NCBI GenBank assembly: GCA_027214345.1
Contig: JAPWHR010000006.1
Location: forward strand, 295,364 to 359,363
Direction: 5' to 3'
From: Comamonadaceae bacterium G21597-S1
GTDB lineage: Bacteria > Pseudomonadota > Gammaproteobacteria > Burkholderiales > Burkholderiaceae_C
Length of the DNA stretch: 64,000 nucleotides
In this document: one piece after another, positions 7,976 through 16,584 of the stretch
Layout: every line of letters starts with the position of its first letter
How positions within the stretch are numbered: position 1 is the stretch's first letter
Program-made: the position numbers and the translations under genes
The notes under the pieces: generated by a model
Told to the model about the DNA's origin: nothing
The model's database searches: none
Seen by the model: only the letters and a program-made list of their open reading frames with translations

Positions 7976-10368
7976 TGTCCGCCCCTACCTTTTATTCGCT
8001 CGATGCCGCCACGCGCTCCATGGTGCTGCGCCATGTCGCGGCCATGATTGCCCGTGTGCAGTCGTTTTTTGCGCAACACCAGGACGATCACCTCAAGCGC
8101 CTGCGCGGGCATTTCTTCGAGCAGGTCGACAGCCGCCCCCATACCTCCCAGGCGCAGAACCTGCGAACCGCGGGCGTCATGCTCGACAAGCAGGCGGCCA
8201 TTTTCAACCGGGCGTTCCAGGCCGCGCTGCGCGAGTCCATCGAGGATGAGGTCGAGGCCGTCATGCCGGGAGCGCTGCGGGTATTGCGTCCGGCGGCGGA
8301 TGCCGACGACCTGTCCGGCCCCAGCAGCATGGCTTTGCTCGACGTCGACGAGATCGAGCGCCATCTGCTGGTCGATCGGGTCGCCCAACGGTTCAACAAC
8401 CGGTATGAAGCCCCGCTCAAGGCCTTGACCGTGAGCATCGGGGCCTTGTTGCGGCAGGACGAATTCACGCTGGCCGACAACCCGTTTCGCCCGGCCAGCC
8501 TGGTGCGAGCCTTCCTGATCGCCTGGCACAGCAGTGCGTTCGATCCCATGGCGGCGGAAGATTTCGTCTCCGCCCTCGAACCCCAGTGCAGCATCGACTG
8601 GACAGCGCTGTACACCGACCTGACCGCGATGCTGGTGCGGGCCGGTTATTCCGCCAAGCCGGTGCACCGGATCAAGCGCGGTGCCGCGGGCGTCGGAGCC
8701 GACTCCGCCTCGGCGCCCCTGACCGGGGACTCGGGCATGCCGACCGGCCACGGCTCCGGATACGCCAGCTTGCAACCCCAGTCGGGGGGTATCGATTTCG
8801 GCGAAACCGGCGCGATGCAGGCCGCGGGCGGCCAGGGCATGCAGGCCATGCAAGGCATGGCCCGCTCGATCGCCCACCGTGCGCGCCAGTTCCTGCAGAA
8901 GCTCGGGTTCGGTGGCCCCGGTGGCAGTGCAGGTGGCGAGGGCGGTGACGGAGGCGACGGGTCGGCCAACGCCGCCGGCGGCTTCGGCGGGGGCGGTGGT
9001 GCCCATGCACCGGCAGACCCCGAACTGATGGGATTCCTGGGCGGCCTGCAGGCCGGTGCCGGTGCTTCGCAGTTTCCCGCGTGGGCACAAGGGCAGGACA
9101 TCGCCGGCCATAACGTGCTGCGCCAGATGCGCGATCGCGACGAGGTGCAACGCGCCACCGAGATCGACCGCGGCACGGTCGATGCGCTGGCCGAGGTGTT
9201 CGACTACGTGTTCGCCGACAAGGCGATCCCGTTGCAGCTCAAGTTCGTGATCGGGCGGCTGCAGATCCCGGTGCTCAAGGCGGCGCTGATCGACCGCGAC
9301 TTCTTCCTGTCCGGCGAGCACCCGGCCCGCCAGCTGGTCGACGCACTGGCCTCGGCGGCCGTGGGCTGGGTGCCGGAATCCGGCGAGACCGATCCGCTGT
9401 ACCAGCAGATCGACGGTACGGTGCGGCGCGTCGTCGCCGAGTTCGAGGCCGACCTGGCGCTGTTCCGGTCCTTGCTGGCCGAACTCGAGGCCTTCCTGCA
9501 GGCCAACCAGCAGCAGGCCGAGGTACGCATCGAGCCGGCGGCGAACGACGAGCAGTCGAAGGAGGCGCGCGAAGCGGCGTTGTCCCACGCCGACAGCGTC
9601 GTGCACCAGTGCATCCATGCCTTGCCGATCGACGAGCCGCTGCCGCCGTTCCTGTTGCCCTTCCTGACCCTGCAGTGGCGCGAGGTGCTGGCCCGGGCCT
9701 GGCTGCTGGTCGACAGCGAGCCGGCGCGCTGGGATCTCGCGGTCAAGACCATGGACGAGGTGATCTGGTCCACCCGGCCGCGTTTTCGCCCCGACGAACG
9801 CGGCCGCCTGATGGCCTTGTTGCCTGATCTCGTGCCCCGGCTCGACACCAACCTGGACGCGATCGGCTGGACCGGCCCGGAGCGCGACGAGTTCACCAAG
9901 CGGCTGATCGCCTGTCACATGCGGGCGATCCGGGTGCCCAAGGCTGGGCCGGCACCGGCCGACTCCGGTCCGGGCGAACTCGAAGCCCAGGTCGGGCGCG
10001 AGGCCATCCAGGCCCTGGACCAGCGCGTGAAGCCGGCGCCGCAACACGCGCCCGACGCCTTCGATGCCATTGCGCAGGGTCTCGAGCGCGGCATGTGGTT
10101 CGATTTCGAGCACGAGGCCGACCAGACGCGCCGCTACCGCCTGGGCTGGATCAGTCCGCAGCGCAGTCGCATGTTGTTCACCAACCGCGACGGTTTCGAA
10201 GCCTTCGTGCGTTCGCAGAAGGAAGTCGCCGCGATGCTGCGCGAGGGCCGGTTGACCATTCTCGACCAGCAGCCCATCGTGGCGCGTGCGCTCGAGCAGA
10301 TCATGGCGCAGGACGACGAGGAATCCGGCGCCGGCAGTGCGCCCACGCTGGACCTGCAGCTGGGCTGA
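7975..10368 (+). CDS. DUF1631 family protein
   Basis: A 797-residue protein of a family found mainly in Beta- and Gammaproteobacteria and of unknown function. The N-terminal 220 residues are helical; about residues 225–340 form a low-complexity glycine/alanine/glutamine linker; the C-terminal part ends in a conserved region with GMWFDFEHEADQTRRYRLGW and RMLFTNRDGFEAFV, reminiscent of the beta-rich module seen at the end of DUF1631 proteins. No signal peptide or membrane segment, so cytosolic. The start at 7975 is chosen because the family-like helical sequence begins there and it overlaps the stop of a small upstream frame. A strong hairpin follows the stop. Function should not be guessed. 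Confidence 0.85.
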   Translation: MSAPTFYSLDAATRSMVLRHVAAMIARVQSFFAQHQDDHLKRLRGHFFEQVDSRPHTSQAQNLRTAGVMLDKQAAIFNRAFQAALRESIEDEVEAVMPGALRVLRPAADADDLSGPSSMALLDVDEIERHLLVDRVAQRFNNRYEAPLKALTVSIGALLRQDEFTLADNPFRPASLVRAFLIAWHSSAFDPMAAEDFVSALEPQCSIDWTALYTDLTAMLVRAGYSAKPVHRIKRGAAGVGADSASAPLTGDSGMPTGHGSGYASLQPQSGGIDFGETGAMQAAGGQGMQAMQGMARSIAHRARQFLQKLGFGGPGGSAGGEGGDGGDGSANAAGGFGGGGGAHAPADPELMGFLGGLQAGAGASQFPAWAQGQDIAGHNVLRQMRDRDEVQRATEIDRGTVDALAEVFDYVFADKAIPLQLKFVIGRLQIPVLKAALIDRDFFLSGEHPARQLVDALASAAVGWVPESGETDPLYQQIDGTVRRVVAEFEADLALFRSLLAELEAFLQANQQQAEVRIEPAANDEQSKEAREAALSHADSVVHQCIHALPIDEPLPPFLLPFLTLQWREVLARAWLLVDSEPARWDLAVKTMDEVIWSTRPRFRPDERGRLMALLPDLVPRLDTNLDAIGWTGPERDEFTKRLIACHMRAIRVPKAGPAPADSGPGELEAQVGREAIQALDQRVKPAPQHAPDAFDAIAQGLERGMWFDFEHEADQTRRYRLGWISPQRSRMLFTNRDGFEAFVRSQKEVAAMLREGRLTILDQQPIVARALEQIMAQDDEESGAGSAPTLDLQLG

Positions 10369-10385
10369 CGCCCATGCCACGCGCG

Positions 10386-10421
10386 CGGCAGGGCGGCCGT
10401 GCTCAGTGTGCCGCCCTGCCG
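10386..10421. terminator. Hairpin terminator between DUF1631 and a convergent LysR gene
   Basis: A perfect 12-bp stem (10386–10397 with 10410–10421, CGGCAGGGCGGC and its complement) with a 12-base loop. It starts 18 bases after the DUF1631 stop and overlaps the last codons of the convergent LysR gene. No clear T-run follows on the plus strand. Confidence 0.5.
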
Positions 10422-11326
10422 GCCGCTTGCTGCGCAACGGCCTGCAGGTGCTGCACCAGCAAGGCCGCCGCCGGCGACAGGCTCGCCGGGTCGCGGACAT
10501 AGATCCCGAACCGGCGTTCGGCCCAGGGCTCGTCCAGGTCGACCAGGCACAACTTGCGTTCGGCCATGCTGGGGGCGGCCACCTCGCGCGGGATTACGCT
10601 GACGGCCAGGTTGGCACCAACCACCCGCTGTACCGCGTCCAGGCTGGTGACCACGACCCGGACCCGCATGGCCTTGCCGAGTTCGGCCGCCGCACGGTGC
10701 AGCATCAGCGGCACCGCGCTGTTGGCCGGCAGGCCGACGAACTCGTGCTCCAGCGTCTGCGCGAAACGCACGGATGGCCGGCCGGCCAATGGATGGTCCC
10801 GATGCGTGACCAGCACCAGATGGTCGCTGCGGTAGGGCTGGCAGGCCAGGCCGAGGCGGGGTACGGCGTCCCAACAGATGCCGACCGCGGCGATGCCGTC
10901 GCGCACGCCGCGCACCACGTCGTTGCTCGAGCGCTCCTCGATATGCACCTGGATCGCCGCATGTTCGGGCATGCGCAGAAAGGCGGCCACGTCGTCGGGC
11001 AGGGATTCGGCCAGCGCCGACGCACTGGCCAGCAAGCGCACCTGGCCCTTGACGCCTGCGGCAAAGGAACCCATGTCGTGGGCCAGGCGCTCGGCATTGC
11101 CCAGCAGGATGCGTGCGTGTTCGAGCAGCGTCTCGCCCGCCGGCGTCGGTTCGACGCCGCGGCGCCGGCGCACCAGCAAACGGGTGCCGAGCATGTCTTC
11201 AAGCTGGGCCAGGCGCTTGCTGATGGCCGAGCCGGCCAGGCTTTCGCGTTCGCCGGCGCGGGCGATGTTGCGGGTCTCGCACACGGCGACGAACAGCCGC
11301 AAGGTCGTCAGATCGAGGTCGCGCAT
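10403..11326 (-). CDS. LysR-family transcriptional regulator, divergent from the lyase/CoA-transferase/TRAP locus
   Basis: A 307-residue LTTR. The N-terminal winged helix-turn-helix (about residues 5–62) reads LTTLRLFVAVCETRNIARAG and AGSAISKRLAQLEDMLG, then RLLVRRRRGVEPTPAGETL; the remainder is a periplasmic-binding-protein-like effector domain. It is transcribed away from the lyase gene, with a 110-base gap holding an inverted repeat of LTTR type, the classic arrangement for a regulator that activates its neighbour in response to the pathway substrate. I infer control of the lyase–CoA transferase–TRAP genes. Its 3' end overlaps a hairpin shared with the convergent DUF1631 gene. Confidence 0.92.
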   Translation of the reverse strand: MRDLDLTTLRLFVAVCETRNIARAGERESLAGSAISKRLAQLEDMLGTRLLVRRRRGVEPTPAGETLLEHARILLGNAERLAHDMGSFAAGVKGQVRLLASASALAESLPDDVAAFLRMPEHAAIQVHIEERSSNDVVRGVRDGIAAVGICWDAVPRLGLACQPYRSDHLVLVTHRDHPLAGRPSVRFAQTLEHEFVGLPANSAVPLMLHRAAAELGKAMRVRVVVTSLDAVQRVVGANLAVSVIPREVAAPSMAERKLCLVDLDEPWAERRFGIYVRDPASLSPAAALLVQHLQAVAQQAAGRAAH

Positions 11327-11372
11327 GGGGTTCTTGTCGTCTTGCCGTGCCGGTAGGGGATAAGGTGTTCCG

Positions 11373-11396
11373 TTTGGGAATCATAAAGCTTCCAAA
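11373..11396. promoter_or_regulatory. Candidate LysR binding site
   Basis: TTTGGGAA (11373–11380) and TTCCAAA (11390–11396) form an interrupted dyad containing a T-N11-A type LTTR box, midway between the LysR gene and the lyase gene. It lies about 30 bases upstream of the lyase -10 element, where an LTTR activator normally binds. Confidence 0.5.
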
Positions 11397-11425
11397 TGGC
11401 TTCAACTGATCCGAACTGGCATGCC

Positions 11426-11431
11426 TAGAAT
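11426..11431 (+). promoter_or_regulatory. -10 element of the lyase gene
   Basis: TAGAAT ends 5 bases before the ATG at 11437, which would place transcription start at or next to the start codon (leaderless mRNA). A weak -35, TTCAAC at 11401–11406, is 19 bases upstream. Confidence 0.45.
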
Positions 11432-11436
11432 GCGCC

Positions 11437-12396
11437 ATGCACTATCCATCGCCGTCGTATCCGTCCCGGGTCCAGTTGCGTGAAGTCGGCCTGCGCGACG
11501 GGCTGCAGAGTATCGCCACGCTGCTGCCGACCGAGCACAAGCGGGCCTGGATCCGCGCCGCCCATGCGGCCGGCCAGCGCGAACTCGAGGTCGGCTCCTT
11601 CGTGCCGGCGCGCCTGCTGCCGCAGCTGGCCGACACCGCGGAGCTGGTGGCGTTCGCCCGCGGCTTGCCGGGCATGGTGACCTCGGTGCTGGTGCCCAAC
11701 CTCAAGGGTGCGCAGGCGGCCATCGCGGCGCAGGCCGATTCGCTGCTGGTACCGCTGTCGGTCAGCCATGCGCACAGCCTGGCCAATGTGCGCAAGACGC
11801 CAGACGACATGGTGGCCGAGATCGCGCGTATCCGGGCCGAGCGGGATGCGGCCGGATCGAAGACACGCATCGAGGTCGGCCTGAGCACGGCATTCGGGTG
11901 CACCTTGCAGGGCGCGGTCGCGTTGTCGGAGGTGCTGCGGCTGCTGCAGGCCGTGCTCGATGCCGGCGCCGATGCGGTCGGCCTGGCCGATACCGTCGGT
12001 TATGCCGATCCGCGCATGGTGCGCGAGCGCTTCGAGGCCGGCCGGCGCATCGCCGGCGACCGGCTGGACTGCGGCCATTTCCACGACACCCGCGGCCTGG
12101 GCCAGGCCAATGTGTTTGCGGCCCTGGAGACCGGCGTCACCCGGTTCGACGCCTGCCTGGGCGGCATCGGCGGCTGCCCGCATGCGCCGGGCGCCAGCGG
12201 CAACGTGGCGATGGAAGACCTGGTGTACCTGATGCGCAGCATGGGTATCGCCACCGGGATCGATTTCGATGCCGTGATGGCGCTGCGTGGCCAGCTGGCG
12301 TCCTGGCTGCAGGGCGAGACCTTGCACGGCAGCATCTGGAAGGCGGGCTTGCCGAAGACCCTGCTGCAGGCGCCCGCCGAGGCGGCCGCGGCATGA
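11437..12396 (+). CDS. Hydroxymethylglutaryl-CoA lyase family protein (HMG-CoA or citramalyl-CoA lyase)
   Basis: A 319-residue TIM-barrel lyase of the DRE-TIM family. It shows the N-terminal metal/CoA region LREVGLRDGLQ, the metal-binding histidines in CGHFHDTRGLGQAN, and the flexible catalytic loop FDACLGGIGGCPHAPGASGN with its cysteine. Enzymes of this family split 3-hydroxy-3-methylglutaryl-CoA into acetyl-CoA and acetoacetate; close relatives split citramalyl-CoA. Its stop overlaps the start of a CaiB-type CoA transferase (ATGA), and a TRAP transporter follows. No leucine-pathway genes (liuABCD) are adjacent, so a role in degrading an imported acid is more likely than leucine breakdown. 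Confidence 0.9.
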   Translation: MHYPSPSYPSRVQLREVGLRDGLQSIATLLPTEHKRAWIRAAHAAGQRELEVGSFVPARLLPQLADTAELVAFARGLPGMVTSVLVPNLKGAQAAIAAQADSLLVPLSVSHAHSLANVRKTPDDMVAEIARIRAERDAAGSKTRIEVGLSTAFGCTLQGAVALSEVLRLLQAVLDAGADAVGLADTVGYADPRMVRERFEAGRRIAGDRLDCGHFHDTRGLGQANVFAALETGVTRFDACLGGIGGCPHAPGASGNVAMEDLVYLMRSMGIATGIDFDAVMALRGQLASWLQGETLHGSIWKAGLPKTLLQAPAEAAAA

Positions 12397-13625
12397 GCGC
12401 CGCGGGGTCCGCATCCGGGCCGAACGGTGTGGCGCCCGCGCCGCACCAGCCGCTGGCCGGCCTGCGCGTGGTCGAGTTCAGCCATATGGTGATGGGGCCG
12501 ACCTGCGGCATGGTGCTGGCCGACATGGGCGCAGAGGTGATCAAGGTCGAGCCGATCGACGGCGACCGCACCCGCCACCTGCTGGGCGCCGGCGCGGGTT
12601 TCTTCCCGATGTTCAACCGCAACAAGAAAAGCATCGCGATCGACCTGCACACGGCCGAAGGCGCGGCGGTCGCGCGCCGGCTGGCGCTCAGCGCCGACGT
12701 GGTGGCCGAGAACTTCAAGCCGGGCACGATGCGCAAGTACGGGCTGGACTACGCCAGCCTGTCGGCGCTCGATGAACGCATCATCTACGTCAGCCTCAAG
12801 GGTTTCCTGCCCGGGCCGTACGAGAACCGCACCGCGCTCGACGAGGTGGTGCAGATGATGGGCGGCCTGGCCTACATGACCGGCCGTCCCGGCGATCCGC
12901 TGCGCGCGGGCACCAGCGTCAACGACATCATGGGCGGCATGTTCGGCGCCATCGGCGCGCTCGGCGCGTTGATCCAGCGCGGCATCAGTGGCAAGGGCCA
13001 GGAGGTGCAGAGCGCGCTGTTCGAGAACAACGTGTTCCTGGTCGGCCAGCACATGCTGCAATACGCGATCACCGGCAAGCCGGCCGCGCCGATGCCGGAC
13101 CGCATCTCGGCCTGGGCGGTGTACGACGTGTTCACCGTGAAGGACGACGGGCAGATCTTCCTGGCGGCGGTCAGCGACGCGCAATGGAAAACCTTCTGCA
13201 CCGCGTTCGGATTCGACGACCTGCTGGCCGATCCCGGCTTGGCTACCAACAACCAGCGCGTGATGGCGCGCGCGACCATGATGCCGCTGCTGCGCGAGCG
13301 CATGGCGGGCTTCACGGTGGCGGAACTCTCGCAGCGGTTCGAGCAGCTCGGCCTGCCGTATGCGCCGATCCGCAAGCCCGAGGAACTCTACGACGACGAA
13401 CACCTGCGTCGCACCGGCGGGCTGGCCGACATCGTGTTGCCGGACGGCGCACGTGCGGGCCAGACGGCCGGCACCACCTTGCTGCCGATCACGATGCACG
13501 GCGAGCGGCTCGGCGTACGCGTGCAGCCGCCCCGGGCGGGCGAACACTCGGATGCCCTGCTGGCGCAGCTGGGGTATTCGGCCGACGAGATCGCGTCACT
13601 GCGTGCTGCGCACGCCGTGGCATGA
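12393..13625 (+). CDS. CaiB/BaiF (class III) CoA-transferase
   Basis: A 410-residue cytosolic CoA transferase. The family hallmark segments are present: GLRVVEFSHMVMGPTCGMVL, ADMGAEVIKVEP with GDRTR, NRNKKSIAIDL, ENFKPGTMRKYGLDY, and the aspartate-containing QSALFENNVF region. Class III enzymes move CoA from a donor such as succinyl-CoA to an organic acid through an aspartyl-CoA anhydride. The start overlaps the stop of the lyase gene, indicating tight coupling. Together they would activate a 3-hydroxy-3-methyl dicarboxylic acid and cleave it. Candidate substrates are citramalate or 3-hydroxy-3-methylglutarate; a formyl-CoA or carnitine-type specificity cannot be excluded from sequence alone. 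Confidence 0.9.
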   Translation: MSAAGSASGPNGVAPAPHQPLAGLRVVEFSHMVMGPTCGMVLADMGAEVIKVEPIDGDRTRHLLGAGAGFFPMFNRNKKSIAIDLHTAEGAAVARRLALSADVVAENFKPGTMRKYGLDYASLSALDERIIYVSLKGFLPGPYENRTALDEVVQMMGGLAYMTGRPGDPLRAGTSVNDIMGGMFGAIGALGALIQRGISGKGQEVQSALFENNVFLVGQHMLQYAITGKPAAPMPDRISAWAVYDVFTVKDDGQIFLAAVSDAQWKTFCTAFGFDDLLADPGLATNNQRVMARATMMPLLRERMAGFTVAELSQRFEQLGLPYAPIRKPEELYDDEHLRRTGGLADIVLPDGARAGQTAGTTLLPITMHGERLGVRVQPPRAGEHSDALLAQLGYSADEIASLRAAHAVA

Positions 13626-13662
13626 TGTTTTTTTATCCACACAACGACGAGGAGACACCGAC

Positions 13663-14676
13663 ATGAAGAACACGCGCCTTTCCATCCACGGCCGCCGCCA
13701 GGTGCTGGCCGCCGGCATCGCCCTGGCCCTGGCCTCGGGTTCGGCCACGGCCGCCGACTTCACGATGCGCATCAGCCACCAGTTCCCGCCGACACACCAC
13801 ACGGCACAGAACCTGGAGCAGTTCGCCAAGGACGTCAAGGACTTGACCCGGGGCCGGGTCGAGGTGCAGAACTTCGGTGCCGCGCAGCTGTTCAAGCCGA
13901 ACCAGAACCACCCCGCCGTGGCCAGCGGCAAGATCGAGGCCGCGGCCATCCTGAGCTTCCAGTGGGGCGGCACCATCCCCGAGATGAGCGTGACCATCAT
14001 TCCCTACCTGATGACCTCGGTGGCCAAGCAAAAGGCCTTCATCAAGTCCGACGCCGCCAAGCTGCTCGACGCCAAGATGGCCGAGAAGGGCGTGACCAAC
14101 ATCGCCTGGATGGTCGACACCAACGACGGCATCTTCACCTCCAACGGCAAGCCCCTGGTGCAGCCGTCGGATTTTGCCGGCATGAAGATCCGCGGCCTGA
14201 ACAAGCTGTTCGACGAAGGCCTGGTTGCCATGGGCGCGTCGCCGTCGGCGATGCCGGGCTCCGAGGTCTACCAGGCCTTGCAGACCGGCGTCATCGACGC
14301 CGGCTTCACCGGGGTCGAGGCCGCCAACAGCCGCAAGTTCTACGAGGTGCAGAAGTTCGGCGTGGCCTCCAACATCATCCTGGCGTTCGACAACCTGGTG
14401 GTGAACCCGGCCTGGTGGAACGGCCTGCCGGCCGACGTGCGCGGCGCGATCCAGCAGGCCGCGGACAAGGCGGTGGCGCGTTCCATCCGCAAGTCCGACG
14501 GCATTCCGCCGGAGAACATCTCGGTGCTGAACGAAAAAGGCATGAAGGCCGTCGCGTTGACCAAGGCCCAGGAAAAGGCCATGGCCGATGCGATGCAGCC
14601 GGCGGTGAAGAAGGAGTTCCTGCGCGCGACCGCGCCCGACGGCGTGAAGCTGCTCGAAGCCCTCGACAAGCTCTGA
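13663..14676 (+). CDS. TRAP transporter substrate-binding protein (DctP family)
   Basis: A 337-residue periplasmic binding protein. The N-terminus has basic residues then a hydrophobic run ending in SGSATAA, a Sec signal peptide of about 31 residues. The mature protein starts FTMRISHQFPP and contains GMKIRGLNKLF, the region that carries the conserved substrate-carboxylate-binding arginine of DctP proteins, and ALQTGVIDAGF. It captures an organic acid for the DctQM membrane proteins encoded directly behind it. A GAGGAGA ribosome binding site lies upstream. Position behind the CoA transferase suggests the ligand is the substrate of that enzyme. Confidence 0.93.
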   Translation: MKNTRLSIHGRRQVLAAGIALALASGSATAADFTMRISHQFPPTHHTAQNLEQFAKDVKDLTRGRVEVQNFGAAQLFKPNQNHPAVASGKIEAAAILSFQWGGTIPEMSVTIIPYLMTSVAKQKAFIKSDAAKLLDAKMAEKGVTNIAWMVDTNDGIFTSNGKPLVQPSDFAGMKIRGLNKLFDEGLVAMGASPSAMPGSEVYQALQTGVIDAGFTGVEAANSRKFYEVQKFGVASNIILAFDNLVVNPAWWNGLPADVRGAIQQAADKAVARSIRKSDGIPPENISVLNEKGMKAVALTKAQEKAMADAMQPAVKKEFLRATAPDGVKLLEALDKL

Positions 14677-14691
14677 CCGGAGCCGTCCGAC

Positions 14692-15270
14692 GTGGCTGAC
14701 ACACACGGCACCGCGCAGCAGCGGCGCGAAGGCCCGGCCTTGCGTGCGCTGGGCCACGTCGTGCGTGCGCTGGCCGGCGCCGGCATGGCGGTCGCGGCCG
14801 CCAGCCTGCTGCTGTCGCTGTGCCTGATCGGCTGGGCCGTGGTGATGCGTTACGTGTTCAATGCCGCGCCGGTCTGGGTCGACGAGGTCGTCGGCTTCCT
14901 GCTGGTGGCCATCGTGATGCTGGCGGCGGCGCGCACGCTGCGCCGCGGTGAACACATCGGGGTCGACCTGCTGGTCGACCGGCTCTCGCTGCCCGCCCGC
15001 CGCTGGACCCAGGCCTGGTCCGCGCTGGCCGTGGCCGTTGTGGCCTGCGTGCTGATCATCAACGGCTGGGGCACAGCCAGCCTGGCGCGCATGCTGGGCC
15101 TGGTCACCGAAGGCAATCTCGAGTGGCCCACCTGGATGCTGATGCTGCTGATGCCGGTGGGCGGCGCCTTGTTGCTGCTGGCGGCAGTCGAGGTGTTCTG
15201 GCGCGCCGTGGCCGGCCTGCCGGCTCTCGGCAAGTCGACCGATCATGGCCAGGCGGAGGACGGGGCATGA
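14692..15270 (+). CDS. TRAP transporter small permease (DctQ family)
   Basis: A 192-residue membrane protein with four hydrophobic segments, the normal topology of the small TRAP subunit, including MRYVFNAAPVWVDEVVGFLL, the conserved region after the first helix pair. It starts with GTG 15 bases after dctP and its stop overlaps the dctM start (ATGA). It forms the membrane complex with the large subunit and supports sodium-driven uptake. Confidence 0.9.
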   Translation: MADTHGTAQQRREGPALRALGHVVRALAGAGMAVAAASLLLSLCLIGWAVVMRYVFNAAPVWVDEVVGFLLVAIVMLAAARTLRRGEHIGVDLLVDRLSLPARRWTQAWSALAVAVVACVLIINGWGTASLARMLGLVTEGNLEWPTWMLMLLMPVGGALLLLAAVEVFWRAVAGLPALGKSTDHGQAEDGA

Positions 15271-16547
15271 TCATCGGCCTGCTGTTCATCGCGCTGTTGC
15301 TGCTGCTGTTCACCGGCTTGCCGATCTTTGCCGGCCTGGCCCTGTTCGGCGGCGCGCTGCAATACATCACCCAGGGTGAACTGGGCTCGGTGACCGAGGT
15401 CATCTTCGGCGAGGTGAACCGTTACCTGCTGGTGGCGATTCCCTTGTTCGCCTTCATGGCCCACATCATGATCCGCGGCCGGATCGTCGACGACCTGTAT
15501 GGCGCGGCGTATACGCTGACGCGCCACCTGCCCGGCGGCCTGGGCATCGCGACGATTGCTGCCTGCACCATCTTCGCCGCCATCTCAGGCTCAAGCGTGG
15601 CCACGGCGCTGACCATCGGCGCGGTCGCGATCCCGCAGATGGTCAAGTTCGGCTACGACGAGAAGGCGGCCTACGGCCTGGTCGCCGCTGGCGGCACGCT
15701 GGGCATCCTGATTCCGCCGTCCGGGCCGATGGTGCTGTACGGCGTGACCACCGACACCTCGATCGGCGGCCTGTTCATGGCCGGCATCGTGCCCGGCCTG
15801 CTGATGGCCGGCGTATTCGTGGCCTGGAACATGGTGCACACGGCGCTGACGCACCGCCACATCCGGCGCGAGACGCGCGCGACGCTGCGTGAGGCGCTGG
15901 GCGCGGTGCGCCGTTCGGCCTGGGCGATCTCGTTGCCGGTGTTCGTGCTCGGCGGCATGTACGCCGGCGTGTTCACCGCCACCGAGGCGGCGGCCGCCGG
16001 TGCCTGGCTGGCCCTGTTCGTGGCGGTCGTGGTCTACCGCACTGTGGGACTGCGCGCGATCTGGGAGTCGGCGGTCGAGGCCTGCAGCGTGTCGGCGATG
16101 TTGTTCATGATCCTGGCCGGCGCCTCGGTGTTCGGCCACGTCATGACCAAGCTACGCATTCCGCAGCAGATCGTCGAGGCGGTGATTGCCGCCGATGTCG
16201 GCGTGACCGGATTCCTGGTCATCATGATGGCGCTGATCCTGGTGCTGGGCATGTTCCTGGAGTCGATTGCCATCATCCTGATCACGACGCCGGTGATCCT
16301 GCCAGCGATGATCCACCTGGGCATCAACCCGATCTGGTACGGCATCCTGCTCGTGATCAACCTCGAGCTGGCCCAGATCACGCCACCGGTGGGCATGAAC
16401 CTGTTCACGATCAAGGCGATCACCGGTTCGCCGCTGGGTCCGATCGTGCGTGGCAGCGCGCCTTATGTGGTGCTGATGATCCTCGTGCTGGCGTTGGTGA
16501 TGGTCTGGCCGGATATCGCGATGTGGCTTCCAGGCACGATGCGGTAG
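15267..16547 (+). CDS. TRAP transporter large permease (DctM family)
   Basis: A 426-residue protein with about 12–13 membrane segments. Family motifs are clear: IPLFAFMAHIMIRG, FAAISGSSVATALTIG, AAGGTLGILIPPSGPMVLYG and LAQITPPVGMNLF, which include the sodium- and substrate-binding hairpins. It is the ion-coupled transport channel of the TRAP system. It overlaps dctQ by four bases. The gene ends the plus-strand unit; 37 bases separate it from the next gene, a LysR regulator on the same strand. Confidence 0.95.
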   Translation: MIIGLLFIALLLLLFTGLPIFAGLALFGGALQYITQGELGSVTEVIFGEVNRYLLVAIPLFAFMAHIMIRGRIVDDLYGAAYTLTRHLPGGLGIATIAACTIFAAISGSSVATALTIGAVAIPQMVKFGYDEKAAYGLVAAGGTLGILIPPSGPMVLYGVTTDTSIGGLFMAGIVPGLLMAGVFVAWNMVHTALTHRHIRRETRATLREALGAVRRSAWAISLPVFVLGGMYAGVFTATEAAAAGAWLALFVAVVVYRTVGLRAIWESAVEACSVSAMLFMILAGASVFGHVMTKLRIPQQIVEAVIAADVGVTGFLVIMMALILVLGMFLESIAIILITTPVILPAMIHLGINPIWYGILLVINLELAQITPPVGMNLFTIKAITGSPLGPIVRGSAPYVVLMILVLALVMVWPDIAMWLPGTMR

Positions 16548-16567
16548 CCGCGATTCCAACCCATTTT

Positions 16568-16584
16568 GGCCGTAATCTACGGCC
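16568..16584. promoter_or_regulatory. Operator-like palindrome abutting the second LysR start codon
   Basis: GGCCGTA-ATC-TACGGCC is a perfect 7-bp dyad that ends at the base before the ATG at 16585. Within it lies TAATCT (16573–16578), a possible -10 that would start the transcript at the ATG. This looks like an autoregulatory site. It could instead form a hairpin at the end of the dctM message. Confidence 0.45.

Noticed and set aside
7969..10500. An 843-codon minus-strand frame
   Set aside because: Antisense to the DUF1631 gene and without any motif.
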